DNA of 35,902 nucleotides, from positions 1-35,902 of the IMG/VR virus record IMGVR_UViG_3300022752_000198; one strand, 5' to 3'. The notes below the pieces were generated by a model. The model was not told where the DNA came from, searched no databases, and worked only from the letters and a program-made list of their open reading frames with translations. The translations under genes and the position numbers were made by a program. Below are positions 29,369-35,902 of this stretch, in pieces. Origin of the DNA: a virus. The first letter of the stretch is position 1, and each line of letters opens with the position of its first letter.

Positions 29369-30989
29369 GTTCTGAGGTTTTGGGTTTTGGTGCTGCAACA
29401 GGTGCTGGTGGTGGTGGCGGTAAAGCACCAACCTCCAAAGATGCTGCATTCATCAAGTTTGTGTGAACTGGGTCTGGAATTTTTCCTTCGGAAATTTCAT
29501 TTTCCATTTGTTTGGAAATTTCTTCATACTCAGCATCAGATTGCATTAAAACTTGTTTTCTGACATATTCAATCGAATAGTATTTACCCAAAAATGGATC
29601 TAATGCGGTAGCAACTTGGAGACGATTATTCATCAACTCTGCTTGCTTAAGTTCTTCAAAGTGATTATCAAATTGATAATCATATTGAATATGTTCTTGC
29701 ATCTCTTCCCAATCTTCAGGAGCAATAATTCCCTTTAGAATCAGTTGAGTTTTTAACATATCGTGGAATAATCCACTAAATTTTTTACGAAGTCTCGCAA
29801 TCCACTTCGCAAATTTAAGCTCATCACGAAGAATTTCTGATGAACGACCTAGAGAAAATCCTTGGTTGGCGTCATCTAAACGTGATGGCGGAAGATTGAG
29901 AGAATTGTATAATTTCTTTTTGAAGTATTCAACATCTTTAAGTTCTCCAAGATTTTGACCACCAGGAAGAGTAGTGATTTCAGTTCCTCTACCACCTTCG
30001 CGGCGAGGTAACCAGAAATCTTCAAGCATACTCATATGTTTTTTGTCGTCGCGGATTTCTCCAGTAGCAGCATCATATACAAGTTTATTTCTGTAACGCG
30101 CCATGGTTTCACGAAGATATTGCTCTGCCTTTACCTTCGGAAGATTACCTACATCAATGTAAAAAATTCTACGTTCTGGTGCGCGTGATAAGCGATAGAT
30201 AACCAGCGCATCTTCAATCATGCGTAACTGGTTGAGTGCCTTGATAGATTTGTGTAAAAAACTCAAGGTCATTTTTTTGTTATAATCTTGAATACCAGAG
30301 GTAATAAAAGTTATAGCATCATTTGCGATTCTAACACCAGTACCCACATTGTTGGTATCAAAAGAAGAAGCAATAAAACCTCTAGGATTATACATGTAGA
30401 ATTCTACATAGTCTCCAAAATCATATCTTGCTGCTCCATCCATCACTGTAGCGTTAGCAGTGACAGTGCTTAATTTCAAATCTTTATTTTGAACTCGTAC
30501 CTTTTTAATTTTTAACGGATCTATGTATCTTAGTTCAGTAATACCAGCCTTAGGATTTGCTAAATCAATTACTTTGTGGTAAAACATTCTACCATCTACA
30601 TACCAAGTTCTAAAAATTTCATGTGCTCTAGTATCAAAAGCAAGAAGTCTTTTGATGTAATCAAATTCTTCACGAATTTTTTTCTTTATTGATTCGCTTA
30701 CTTCAAGATTAGAAAGTTCTATTTGAACTGGAGAATCATCTAAACTTGAATTAATTGCTTCATTCACAATTTCGTCAATCGCAGAGTCAACTTCTGGATG
30801 CATCGCCATATCACGATAGCGCCTAATGAGATCAAACTCATTACGCGCTATACCGTCTATATCTACATACGAACCAAAATAACCACCAGCTACGGTGGTT
30901 ACTGAATCATCTGCGTTAGGAGGAACTGGAGATTGACCTCTCAGCTCCTCCTGTTTAGATTTAATTGAGAATCCAAATAACTGACTCAT
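29364..30989 (-). CDS. 20: Portal protein gp20
   Basis: Dodecameric portal at the head vertex through which DNA is packaged. The sequence shows the gp20 family core: GGYFGSYVDIDGIARNEFDLIRRYRDMAMHPEVDSAIDEIVNEAI, the LRYIDPLKIKKVR strand region, RAPERRIFYIDVGNLPKVKAEQYLRE and the DFWLPRREGGRGTEITTLPGGQNLGE stretch commonly used as a cyanophage marker. Length 541 aa against 524 in T4. The C-terminus is proline-rich (LPPPPPAPVAAPKP). A GATAAATA motif overlapping the gp19 stop is upstream. Confidence 0.97.
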   Translation of the reverse strand: MSQLFGFSIKSKQEELRGQSPVPPNADDSVTTVAGGYFGSYVDIDGIARNEFDLIRRYRDMAMHPEVDSAIDEIVNEAINSSLDDSPVQIELSNLEVSESIKKKIREEFDYIKRLLAFDTRAHEIFRTWYVDGRMFYHKVIDLANPKAGITELRYIDPLKIKKVRVQNKDLKLSTVTANATVMDGAARYDFGDYVEFYMYNPRGFIASSFDTNNVGTGVRIANDAITFITSGIQDYNKKMTLSFLHKSIKALNQLRMIEDALVIYRLSRAPERRIFYIDVGNLPKVKAEQYLRETMARYRNKLVYDAATGEIRDDKKHMSMLEDFWLPRREGGRGTEITTLPGGQNLGELKDVEYFKKKLYNSLNLPPSRLDDANQGFSLGRSSEILRDELKFAKWIARLRKKFSGLFHDMLKTQLILKGIIAPEDWEEMQEHIQYDYQFDNHFEELKQAELMNNRLQVATALDPFLGKYYSIEYVRKQVLMQSDAEYEEISKQMENEISEGKIPDPVHTNLMNAASLEVGALPPPPPAPVAAPKPKTSEQ

Positions 30990-31016
30990 GTTTAAAGTTA
31001 TATCACTTACTCTAGT

Positions 31017-31024
31017 TATTTATC
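31017..31024 (-). promoter_or_regulatory. Late promoter GATAAATA overlapping the gp19 stop
   Basis: Minus strand GATAAATA includes part of the TGA stop of gp19 and lies 28 bases before the gp20 ATG. Confidence 0.65.
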
Positions 31025-31622
31025 AACCTTGAATTCCGCTTGGTGATCTACCCTTTCTTCCATTTTCAACTTCCCAGTACTGGAGTTGGAATTCAACTGT
31101 AAAGTCTTCAATCTGATCATTGCTATCGTAGGCAAGATCAATTTGAGAAATGTTAGTTGGGAAACAACCCCAAAGAGTATATTCTCTAATAATTGAGCCA
31201 GTTTCGCTGCTATCTCTCTCAAGTTGTTTTACGTGAAGATCAGCAGTATATCCTGTTGAAAACTCAGGAACAATCAACTGTGCTTTATTTCCTTCGTGAG
31301 AATTAATCTTCGCCATCCAAGATTCCATGTAATGACGAATCTTGAAATCTTTATCATTAATAAATGTTGCTGTCCAAGTATCAAATGTTCTGTCACCAGC
31401 AATTTTTACAGTTCTTCCACGGAAAGGAACTTCAATTACACCTAGATTCGAAGCAGGAAGAGCAGCAGACTTACACAGAATGTTGACTAGTTTTCCATCT
31501 TCGCTAGAACCAGCTGGCAATCCAGCTGAATTAGGAAACACAATATCAACAAGGAATAGATTAGGTTTTACGCCTTGCTTAATAGTATTGAGAAAATCTT
31601 TAACGTTACTTTTGATGGTCAT
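31023..31622 (-). CDS. 19: Tail tube protein gp19
   Basis: Building block of the inner tail tube. Family marks are KPNLFLVDIVFP near the N-terminus, CKSAALPASNLGVIEVPFRGRTVKIAGDRTFDTWTATFIND and the end IEDFTVEFQLQYWEVEN. Length 199 aa is longer than T4 gp19 (163) but usual for cyanophages. It follows gp18 after a 32-base gap without a clear late motif, so it is likely cotranscribed with the sheath; an ACGAGGTAA site precedes its ATG. Confidence 0.95.
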   Translation of the reverse strand: MTIKSNVKDFLNTIKQGVKPNLFLVDIVFPNSAGLPAGSSEDGKLVNILCKSAALPASNLGVIEVPFRGRTVKIAGDRTFDTWTATFINDKDFKIRHYMESWMAKINSHEGNKAQLIVPEFSTGYTADLHVKQLERDSSETGSIIREYTLWGCFPTNISQIDLAYDSNDQIEDFTVEFQLQYWEVENGRKGRSPSGIQG

Positions 31623-31654
31623 TGTTTGTTTACCTCGTAATTAGTTTTTAAATA

Positions 31655-33274
31655 TCAAGCGACTGATCTAACTACTTCTGAAAACTCTACACCAGATCTG
31701 GTAGCAACAAAAGTAATCGTGATGAAGTTAATTGAACGTGTTGGTTTAATATAAAGTTCGGCAACAAATTCGTTTCTATCAATTACATCTGGGGTGTTGT
31801 TTGTAGAATCACATACTACAAGATAATCTGTGAGACCTCTTTTTGCCTGAACTTCAGAAAGATATGAAGCTGCTGCGGAATAGAAAGAAGTTCTGGTCGT
31901 TTCATCATTAAGTTCGAACATTACAGTTCTTGCTAGTTGACCAATTCTTTTCTCTATAGCAAGGAAAAGACGACGAACATTAATTCTGTCGAAAGCACTT
32001 GGAGTTGCTAAAGCAGTTTTATCACCAAACAGAACAGTTCCCTGACCTGGGAATGTAGCAATTGGATTAATTCTCTTAAGATATAATTTATCCCTATCTG
32101 CTTTTGATGGAGCAAAGGCAAGTTTTACAACATTTTTAATGTTACCTCTGCTAACACCAGCGGGAGAGAACCAATCTTCTAAAGTGGCGGAAGTCTCTAC
32201 GCAGAGACCAGCAACGTCTCCATTACATGGAATGTAGCGATATACGTCATTGTACTTATCATAAAGATACTTGTAACCACTATCAAACACAGCATATGAA
32301 CTGCTGCTACCTACACCGTCGAAGAAAGTGATGATATCATCCCTTTTCGCTGAACTAGTGGAGAGTGAAAGCATTCCACTGTGGGGCGAAACAAAAGCAA
32401 TACAATCTTTTCTGGAACCAGCAAGCGTAACAACTTTTTGTGCTTTTGTGATTTGGTCTGCTTCTACGGCAAGATTACCACCAGTGAGAATAAAATCAAT
32501 TGAAATATTTTCTGTGTCATCGAAAAGATCATAAGATGCTGTGATGCTGGCAACTGTTGTAGTGTAAGCATCAATACCACCAGAAAGAAGTACGTCGGAT
32601 TCTCCAGCAGCTGCATTTTCTGGTCCAGCATAAATGTATTTTGAACGAGAATTGATTACGTTCTTATAAAAAATTGAACTACCCTGCAAATCTTTTGCGG
32701 TTGATACGCGAGAAACATATAAAAATGTTTCTAAAATGTTGTTGTTAGCATCTAGAACCGCGATGTGAAGATCATCAGCTCCACCTGGATCGAGAGCAAT
32801 TGTGCTCCAAAGAACCGTGCCGTAAATAGTTGCTGTTGCGTAGTTAGTAACGCCACCATCTACAATAGCAATCTTAAGACCATTTGCCCAAGTTCCTGCT
32901 GTTCTAGCAGCAAATTTGAAATCATATGTACTAAAAGCTGCTTGAAATGCGTCTGTATCTTTGATAAGAACTGGTGTTGCACTTGTATCGTCGCAAGCAT
33001 TTTTTAAAGCACTGTCTTCAATTCTTACGACATTTAATTGACCACCATATGAAAGGAAGGATTGAGCTACAAACCAATCCTCGTAATTGTTTGCGTTAGG
33101 GGCACCGAATGTTTCTAATAATTCTCTTTCTGAAGCGATGCTCGTAATTGATCCTACTGGACCCTGAGCAAAGCTACCAACCAGAGCAGCAACATTTCCT
33201 TGTTGATTCACAACTGTTTGATTGGTTAAATCACGTTCTCTTAGAACAATTCCAGGTGATACTTGACCTGCCAT
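31655..33274 (-). CDS. 18: Tail sheath protein gp18
   Basis: Contractile sheath subunit. N-terminal SPGIVLRERDLTNQTV and GNVAALVGSFAQGPVGSITSIASERELLETFGAPN are the typical sheath start; the C-terminal domain NPIATFPGQGTVLFGDKTALATPSAFDRINVRRLFLAIEKRIGQLAR...FITITFVATRSGVEF is the conserved interlocking core. Length 539 aa is shorter than T4 (659), lacking part of the outer domains. A GAGGAG ribosome-binding site and AATAAATA late motif precede it. Confidence 0.97.
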   Translation of the reverse strand: MAGQVSPGIVLRERDLTNQTVVNQQGNVAALVGSFAQGPVGSITSIASERELLETFGAPNANNYEDWFVAQSFLSYGGQLNVVRIEDSALKNACDDTSATPVLIKDTDAFQAAFSTYDFKFAARTAGTWANGLKIAIVDGGVTNYATATIYGTVLWSTIALDPGGADDLHIAVLDANNNILETFLYVSRVSTAKDLQGSSIFYKNVINSRSKYIYAGPENAAAGESDVLLSGGIDAYTTTVASITASYDLFDDTENISIDFILTGGNLAVEADQITKAQKVVTLAGSRKDCIAFVSPHSGMLSLSTSSAKRDDIITFFDGVGSSSSYAVFDSGYKYLYDKYNDVYRYIPCNGDVAGLCVETSATLEDWFSPAGVSRGNIKNVVKLAFAPSKADRDKLYLKRINPIATFPGQGTVLFGDKTALATPSAFDRINVRRLFLAIEKRIGQLARTVMFELNDETTRTSFYSAAASYLSEVQAKRGLTDYLVVCDSTNNTPDVIDRNEFVAELYIKPTRSINFITITFVATRSGVEFSEVVRSVA

Positions 33275-33314
33275 GTTTATCTCCTCGTGAAGTAGTTCAT
33301 TTTTTAACTACAAA

Positions 33315-33322
33315 TATTTATT
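33315..33322 (-). promoter_or_regulatory. Late promoter AATAAATA for gp18
   Basis: Minus strand AATAAATA, 41 bases upstream of the gp18 ATG in an 88-bp intergenic gap; start at about 33309. Confidence 0.75.
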
Positions 33323-33362
33323 AAAATGAGTATCTTCATTGGGGAAACAACGCATGAACAAA

Positions 33363-33590
33363 TTACCAGTCGGGATACTCCCACACAATCAACTGTTTTT
33401 TACTTCTTTTGTCTGTAATTCTTTTTATGGTACAATGTTTACACTCATAAGAATATGACGATGGCAAATATTTTTTTCCTTTTCTTGTGATATAGTAATC
33501 AGTCATCAAGTCTTTAGTTTCCCCACAGACCCTACATGTTCTTTCTCTGAAAAGTAAATGATCTAAAATAAATCCATCTTCGATATCCAT
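33363..33590 (-). CDS. Small zinc-finger protein, endonuclease VII-N-terminus-like, 75 aa
   Basis: The two CxxC pairs (RTCRVCGETKDLMTDYY and YECKHCTIKR), about 27 residues apart, form a probable zinc ribbon. The C-x2-C-G-x-x-K-x-x-x-x-x-(F/Y) layout resembles the N-terminal part of endonuclease VII-like HNH proteins, but no HNH core follows, so it is either a stand-alone zinc protein or the remnant of one. It sits between gp17 and gp18 and shares one base with the gp17 stop. Compare the endonuclease VII-like gene at 35555. Confidence 0.7.
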   Translation of the reverse strand: MDIEDGFILDHLLFRERTCRVCGETKDLMTDYYITRKGKKYLPSSYSYECKHCTIKRITDKRSKKQLIVWEYPDW

Positions 33591-35251
33591 TAGAAACCTA
33601 ACATATATTCTACATCAGTATAAGGATTTCCATATCCATCGGCATACCAAACATTTCCATCTTCATCAATAAATTTTTCTTCGGCATCAATAATTCCATC
33701 TGATACAAAACCAAATGGTGCCATGTCTTGTTCTATCTGATTCTTCTGCTCTTCATAGATGCGTTTGCGAACATCGTTATCAGTCATTTCCCTGAAGTAG
33801 GGTTGAACTGCTAACCACGCAAACAGAACTAAACACATCACAAGGTCATCGTTGTATCCATCATCAGCTTCGAACGATTGATTCTTCTGAATGAATGTAG
33901 TAAGTTCACTGATAATCTCATAGTCAGAGATGAGAAGTTTATCATCCTCAATCAGTGTCTTTAAGTTAGAACACCCAACCTTCTTAGTCACCTTTGACAT
34001 CTTCAAACCAAGTTGAGATTTGGTGCCAGAGAATCCTTGTCCCACAATCTGACCTGCTCTGCCTCGCATAGCACACATCAGAATGTTTGGATACTCCAAG
34101 TCATAGTGAAGAATATTTGTGACCTGTTCTCCAATATCGTTGACTTCTGCGAGAATGTATGCTTTGTTATAATTCAACGCAACTTGTTCAATAATATTTG
34201 GGAATAGGATTGGTTTGATTTCATTGTTTCGATATTTAGCAACTACCTTCCAAGGTAGTGTGGTAATATCAAATACAACAAAAGCGGAGTAATCGTTGTT
34301 GGTTCCCCGAGACACGTCAACTGTCATAATGTAATCATGGTCTGGTTTTGTCTCTTCATAAACCATCAATCCCTTGTTGCTATGTAGAGGATCATCGTAG
34401 ACCATTGTGCGTAGCTTAGACGCTGAGATGAGAGTATCAACCGATCCTAAGAACTCACACTCAAACTCTTGTGTAAACTGTCTTGCTGAGGTGTTTCTGA
34501 TAGTTTCTTCTTTCCACTTCTCATCTCGTCCAGGAACTGCACTCCAATGAACTTCAAGTGGCACATAACCGTTCTTGTTGCGCTCGGCATCGTGCCAGAG
34601 TTTATAGAACATATTCATGCCGTTTGGCGTAGAAATGATAATAACTTTTGTTGTCTTACCAGATGAAATCGTAGGATACACAGAACTAAAGAATTGCTCT
34701 GCCATGTGGTTAGGAACGAACGCAAACTCGTCTAGAAAGATGATGTTAAAAGAGTTTCCTCGCACAGCAGATGATGAGGTGGAAGCAGCGATAATTTTGG
34801 AACCATTGTCTAATTCCATTGAACCTTTATTCCATGCTATGATACCTTGCTGCATCCACTTAGGCAAATTTTCATATGCTAATTGTAAACGAGATAAAAG
34901 TTCCCTTGATGTTTCTGCTTTGTTTGCTAGGATAGCAATCTTAGTATTGTCATTAAAGACAGCGTAGTGTAGTAGATACGAAATAACTGTGGTTGATTTT
35001 CCCGTCTGCCTAGGAAGTTTAGCGATGTTAAATCGGTGATGATGAAAATTCTCAATTAACTTCTCTTGAAAATCATACATCGTAAATGGAACAAGACCCT
35101 CATCCAGCGAAATAATTTTTACATAATTTTTTGCAAAGTAAACTGGATCATCTTTACACTTAATAAATTCCTGAATCTGCTTCTTTGTGAAATTTATTGA
35201 TGTATTAGCTTTCTTTAAATTAGGATTACCAAGATATACATTATCGCTCAT
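33590..35251 (-). CDS. 17: Terminase large subunit gp17
   Basis: DNA-packaging motor and nuclease. Walker A PRQTGKST at residues 80-87, Walker B NIIFLDEF at about 169-176, motif III IISTPNG, and the RNase H-like nuclease with first Asp in MTVDVSRG (D312), followed by ILAEVNDIGEQV and the late acidic DDGYNDDLVMCLVL. Start is ATG 35251 with an AGAG site; the TTG at 35263 is less likely. Length 553 aa; T4 gp17 has 610. Its start overlaps the 78-aa gene by 11 bp, and no separate small terminase gp16 is in the window. Confidence 0.97.
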   Translation of the reverse strand: MSDNVYLGNPNLKKANTSINFTKKQIQEFIKCKDDPVYFAKNYVKIISLDEGLVPFTMYDFQEKLIENFHHHRFNIAKLPRQTGKSTTVISYLLHYAVFNDNTKIAILANKAETSRELLSRLQLAYENLPKWMQQGIIAWNKGSMELDNGSKIIAASTSSSAVRGNSFNIIFLDEFAFVPNHMAEQFFSSVYPTISSGKTTKVIIISTPNGMNMFYKLWHDAERNKNGYVPLEVHWSAVPGRDEKWKEETIRNTSARQFTQEFECEFLGSVDTLISASKLRTMVYDDPLHSNKGLMVYEETKPDHDYIMTVDVSRGTNNDYSAFVVFDITTLPWKVVAKYRNNEIKPILFPNIIEQVALNYNKAYILAEVNDIGEQVTNILHYDLEYPNILMCAMRGRAGQIVGQGFSGTKSQLGLKMSKVTKKVGCSNLKTLIEDDKLLISDYEIISELTTFIQKNQSFEADDGYNDDLVMCLVLFAWLAVQPYFREMTDNDVRKRIYEEQKNQIEQDMAPFGFVSDGIIDAEEKFIDEDGNVWYADGYGNPYTDVEYMLGF

Positions 35252-35477
35252 TTGCTCTACCAATATCTTTTTCTATATCATTCATACTATTTAATCTTTT
35301 TTCCCATCCATCACCTTTTGTGGTTCCTTGTGCTGCATTAATACAAGTATCATCTCCAAACTTATCACATACTAAAGAAGCGAGTTCAGTTTCATTCCCC
35401 TTCTTATTTGTGCCAGACCAGAAGTGTTGCCCCCCAATCCAGCAGGCCCCACATTTGGGGCAGGTTTTGGTATCCAT
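35241..35477 (-). CDS. Zinc-ribbon small protein upstream of gp17, 78 aa
   Basis: TCPKCGACWIGG near the N-terminus and LVCDKFGDDTCIN further on supply four cysteines (C-x2-C ... C-x7-C), plus an aromatic stretch QHFWSGT, so it probably binds zinc. The C-terminal WEKRLNSMNDIEKDIGRANE is helical. Similar small proteins occur in cyanophages, with no known role. A strong host-type promoter (TTGACG/TATAAT) starts about 20 bases upstream, and it overlaps gp17 by 11 bp, so gp17 may also be transcribed from this promoter. Confidence 0.78.
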   Translation of the reverse strand: MDTKTCPKCGACWIGGQHFWSGTNKKGNETELASLVCDKFGDDTCINAAQGTTKGDGWEKRLNSMNDIEKDIGRANER

Positions 35478-35503
35478 AAGTCTTACCTTAAGACGGTAAT
35501 GTT

Positions 35504-35531
35504 ATTATATAGGTAAATGATGTATCGTCAA
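35504..35531 (-). promoter_or_regulatory. Sigma70-type promoter TTGACG-16-TATAAT
   Basis: Minus strand -35 TTGACG (35531-35526), 16-bp spacer, -10 TATAAT (35509-35504). Start near 35497 gives a 20-base leader with AAGG before ATG 35477. Its leader also has competing short hairpins (TACC/GGTA and GTCTT/AAGAC). Confidence 0.75.
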
Positions 35532-35554
35532 GTTACAATTTACACATATTTGTG

Positions 35555-35902
35555 TCAGCAATTCCTTTCTTTTAGATATAAAATTGCCCTTTCTAAATTT
35601 TGAATGTTGTCAAAAAAGTTTCCCAAACCTCTATTACAATGATTACATAACATACCTCTAAACTTTCCAGTGTCGTGGTTGTGATCCATCACAAGAGATT
35701 TTATCTTTCCAACATGTTTATTGTTTTTTGATCCACCACTATCTTCTTTACCGCATATATCACATTTAGTTTGTTGTTTTAATGTGCGAACTTCATCATC
35801 TGATAGTTGCCCTCTAAATTTTCCTCGGTTGATTTCACTGCGATATGTAGCTCTACAAACCCGACACCAACTATCTAATCCGTCTTTTTTCTTATTGTGT
35901 GG
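35555..35902 (-). CDS. Endonuclease VII-like HNH protein, N-terminus cut by window edge
   Basis: This frame is open from the right edge to TGA at 35557-35555 (115 aa visible). It has a zinc pair WCRVC, then CDICGKEDSGGSKNNKHVGKIKSLVMD followed by HNHDTGKFRGMLCNHCNRGLG, the HNH core and second zinc pair of the recombination endonuclease VII family, and NIQNLERAILYLKERN. Members cut branched DNA (T4 gp49) or act as homing endonucleases. A place beside the terminase gene favours a free-standing homing endonuclease; T4 gp49 lies elsewhere. The 78-aa gene follows after a promoter. Right-hand N-terminus lies outside the window. Confidence 0.88.
   Translation of the reverse strand, partial: PHNKKKDGLDSWCRVCRATYRSEINRGKFRGQLSDDEVRTLKQQTKCDICGKEDSGGSKNNKHVGKIKSLVMDHNHDTGKFRGMLCNHCNRGLGNFFDNIQNLERAILYLKERNC

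Noticed and set aside
33308-33355. 15-codon minus-strand frame between the zinc-finger gene and gp18
   Set aside because: No RBS and it spans the late promoter of gp18; treated as leader DNA.
35478-35554. Small stem ACACA/TGTGT after the endonuclease VII-like gene as a terminator
   Set aside because: The stem is short, AT-rich and has no T-run.

Overview
The window is a fully packed piece of a T4-like myovirus genome, most likely a marine cyanophage (the Synechococcus/Prochlorococcus cyanomyovirus type). Evidence: the T4 core replication, recombination and head/tail modules occur in cyanophage-like order; Hsp20, CobS, a MazG-like protein and a DUF3110 protein (a family of cyanobacteria, plants and their phages) are interspersed; DNA is AT-rich; late genes are preceded by the NATAAATA motif known from T4-like cyanophages. 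All recognised genes lie on the minus strand, so transcription runs from high to low coordinates. No tRNA, CRISPR array, IS element or photosynthesis gene was seen.

In transcription order (right to left): a truncated endonuclease VII-like HNH gene at the right edge; a zinc-ribbon gene, terminase gp17, a second zinc-finger gene, sheath gp18, tube gp19, portal gp20, core gp67-like, protease gp21, scaffold gp22, capsid gp23 and a tail-tube-like gene (33-25 kb); then uvsY, uvsW, an LSm-like gene, late sigma gp55, gp47, DUF3110 and gp46 (25-19 kb); a vWA/metallopeptidase CobT-like gene and AAA+ cobS; three small genes; clamp gp45, clamp loader gp44, a LAGLIDADG endonuclease, a Dam methylase, gp62, RegA, Hsp20, two LSm-like genes, polymerase gp43, UvsX, helicase gp41 and MazG (15-4.7 kb); finally a late-type cluster (4.7-0 kb) with an unknown 464-aa protein, a KxDG nucleotidyltransferase-like protein, a HIGH-type nucleotidyltransferase and small or charged proteins.

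Regulation is unusually legible. Host-like promoters (-35/-10 with 16-17 bp spacers) precede early/middle units at 35.5, 22.8, 19.2, 17.0 and 10.75 kb; at 19.2, 17.0 and 10.75 kb the -35 box lies inside a terminator-like hairpin. NATAAATA motifs precede most structural genes, several overlapping the upstream stop codon. At 4.7 kb the predicted late start falls exactly in the loop of a terminator hairpin, whose 3' arm is also the ribosome-binding site of the next gene; a similar hairpin covers the ribosome-binding site of the homing endonuclease.

Most notable candidates for something undescribed: (1) the promoter-bisected terminator/RBS switch at 4701-4734; (2) a perfect-consensus promoter on the otherwise empty plus strand at 22839-22867, followed by a terminator-like hairpin, predicting an about 120-nt antisense RNA; (3) the late three-gene nucleotidyltransferase cassette; (4) three divergent LSm-like paralogues, one with a Ser-rich tail overprinted on the next gene; (5) a possible structured small RNA between hsp20 and the LSm genes.
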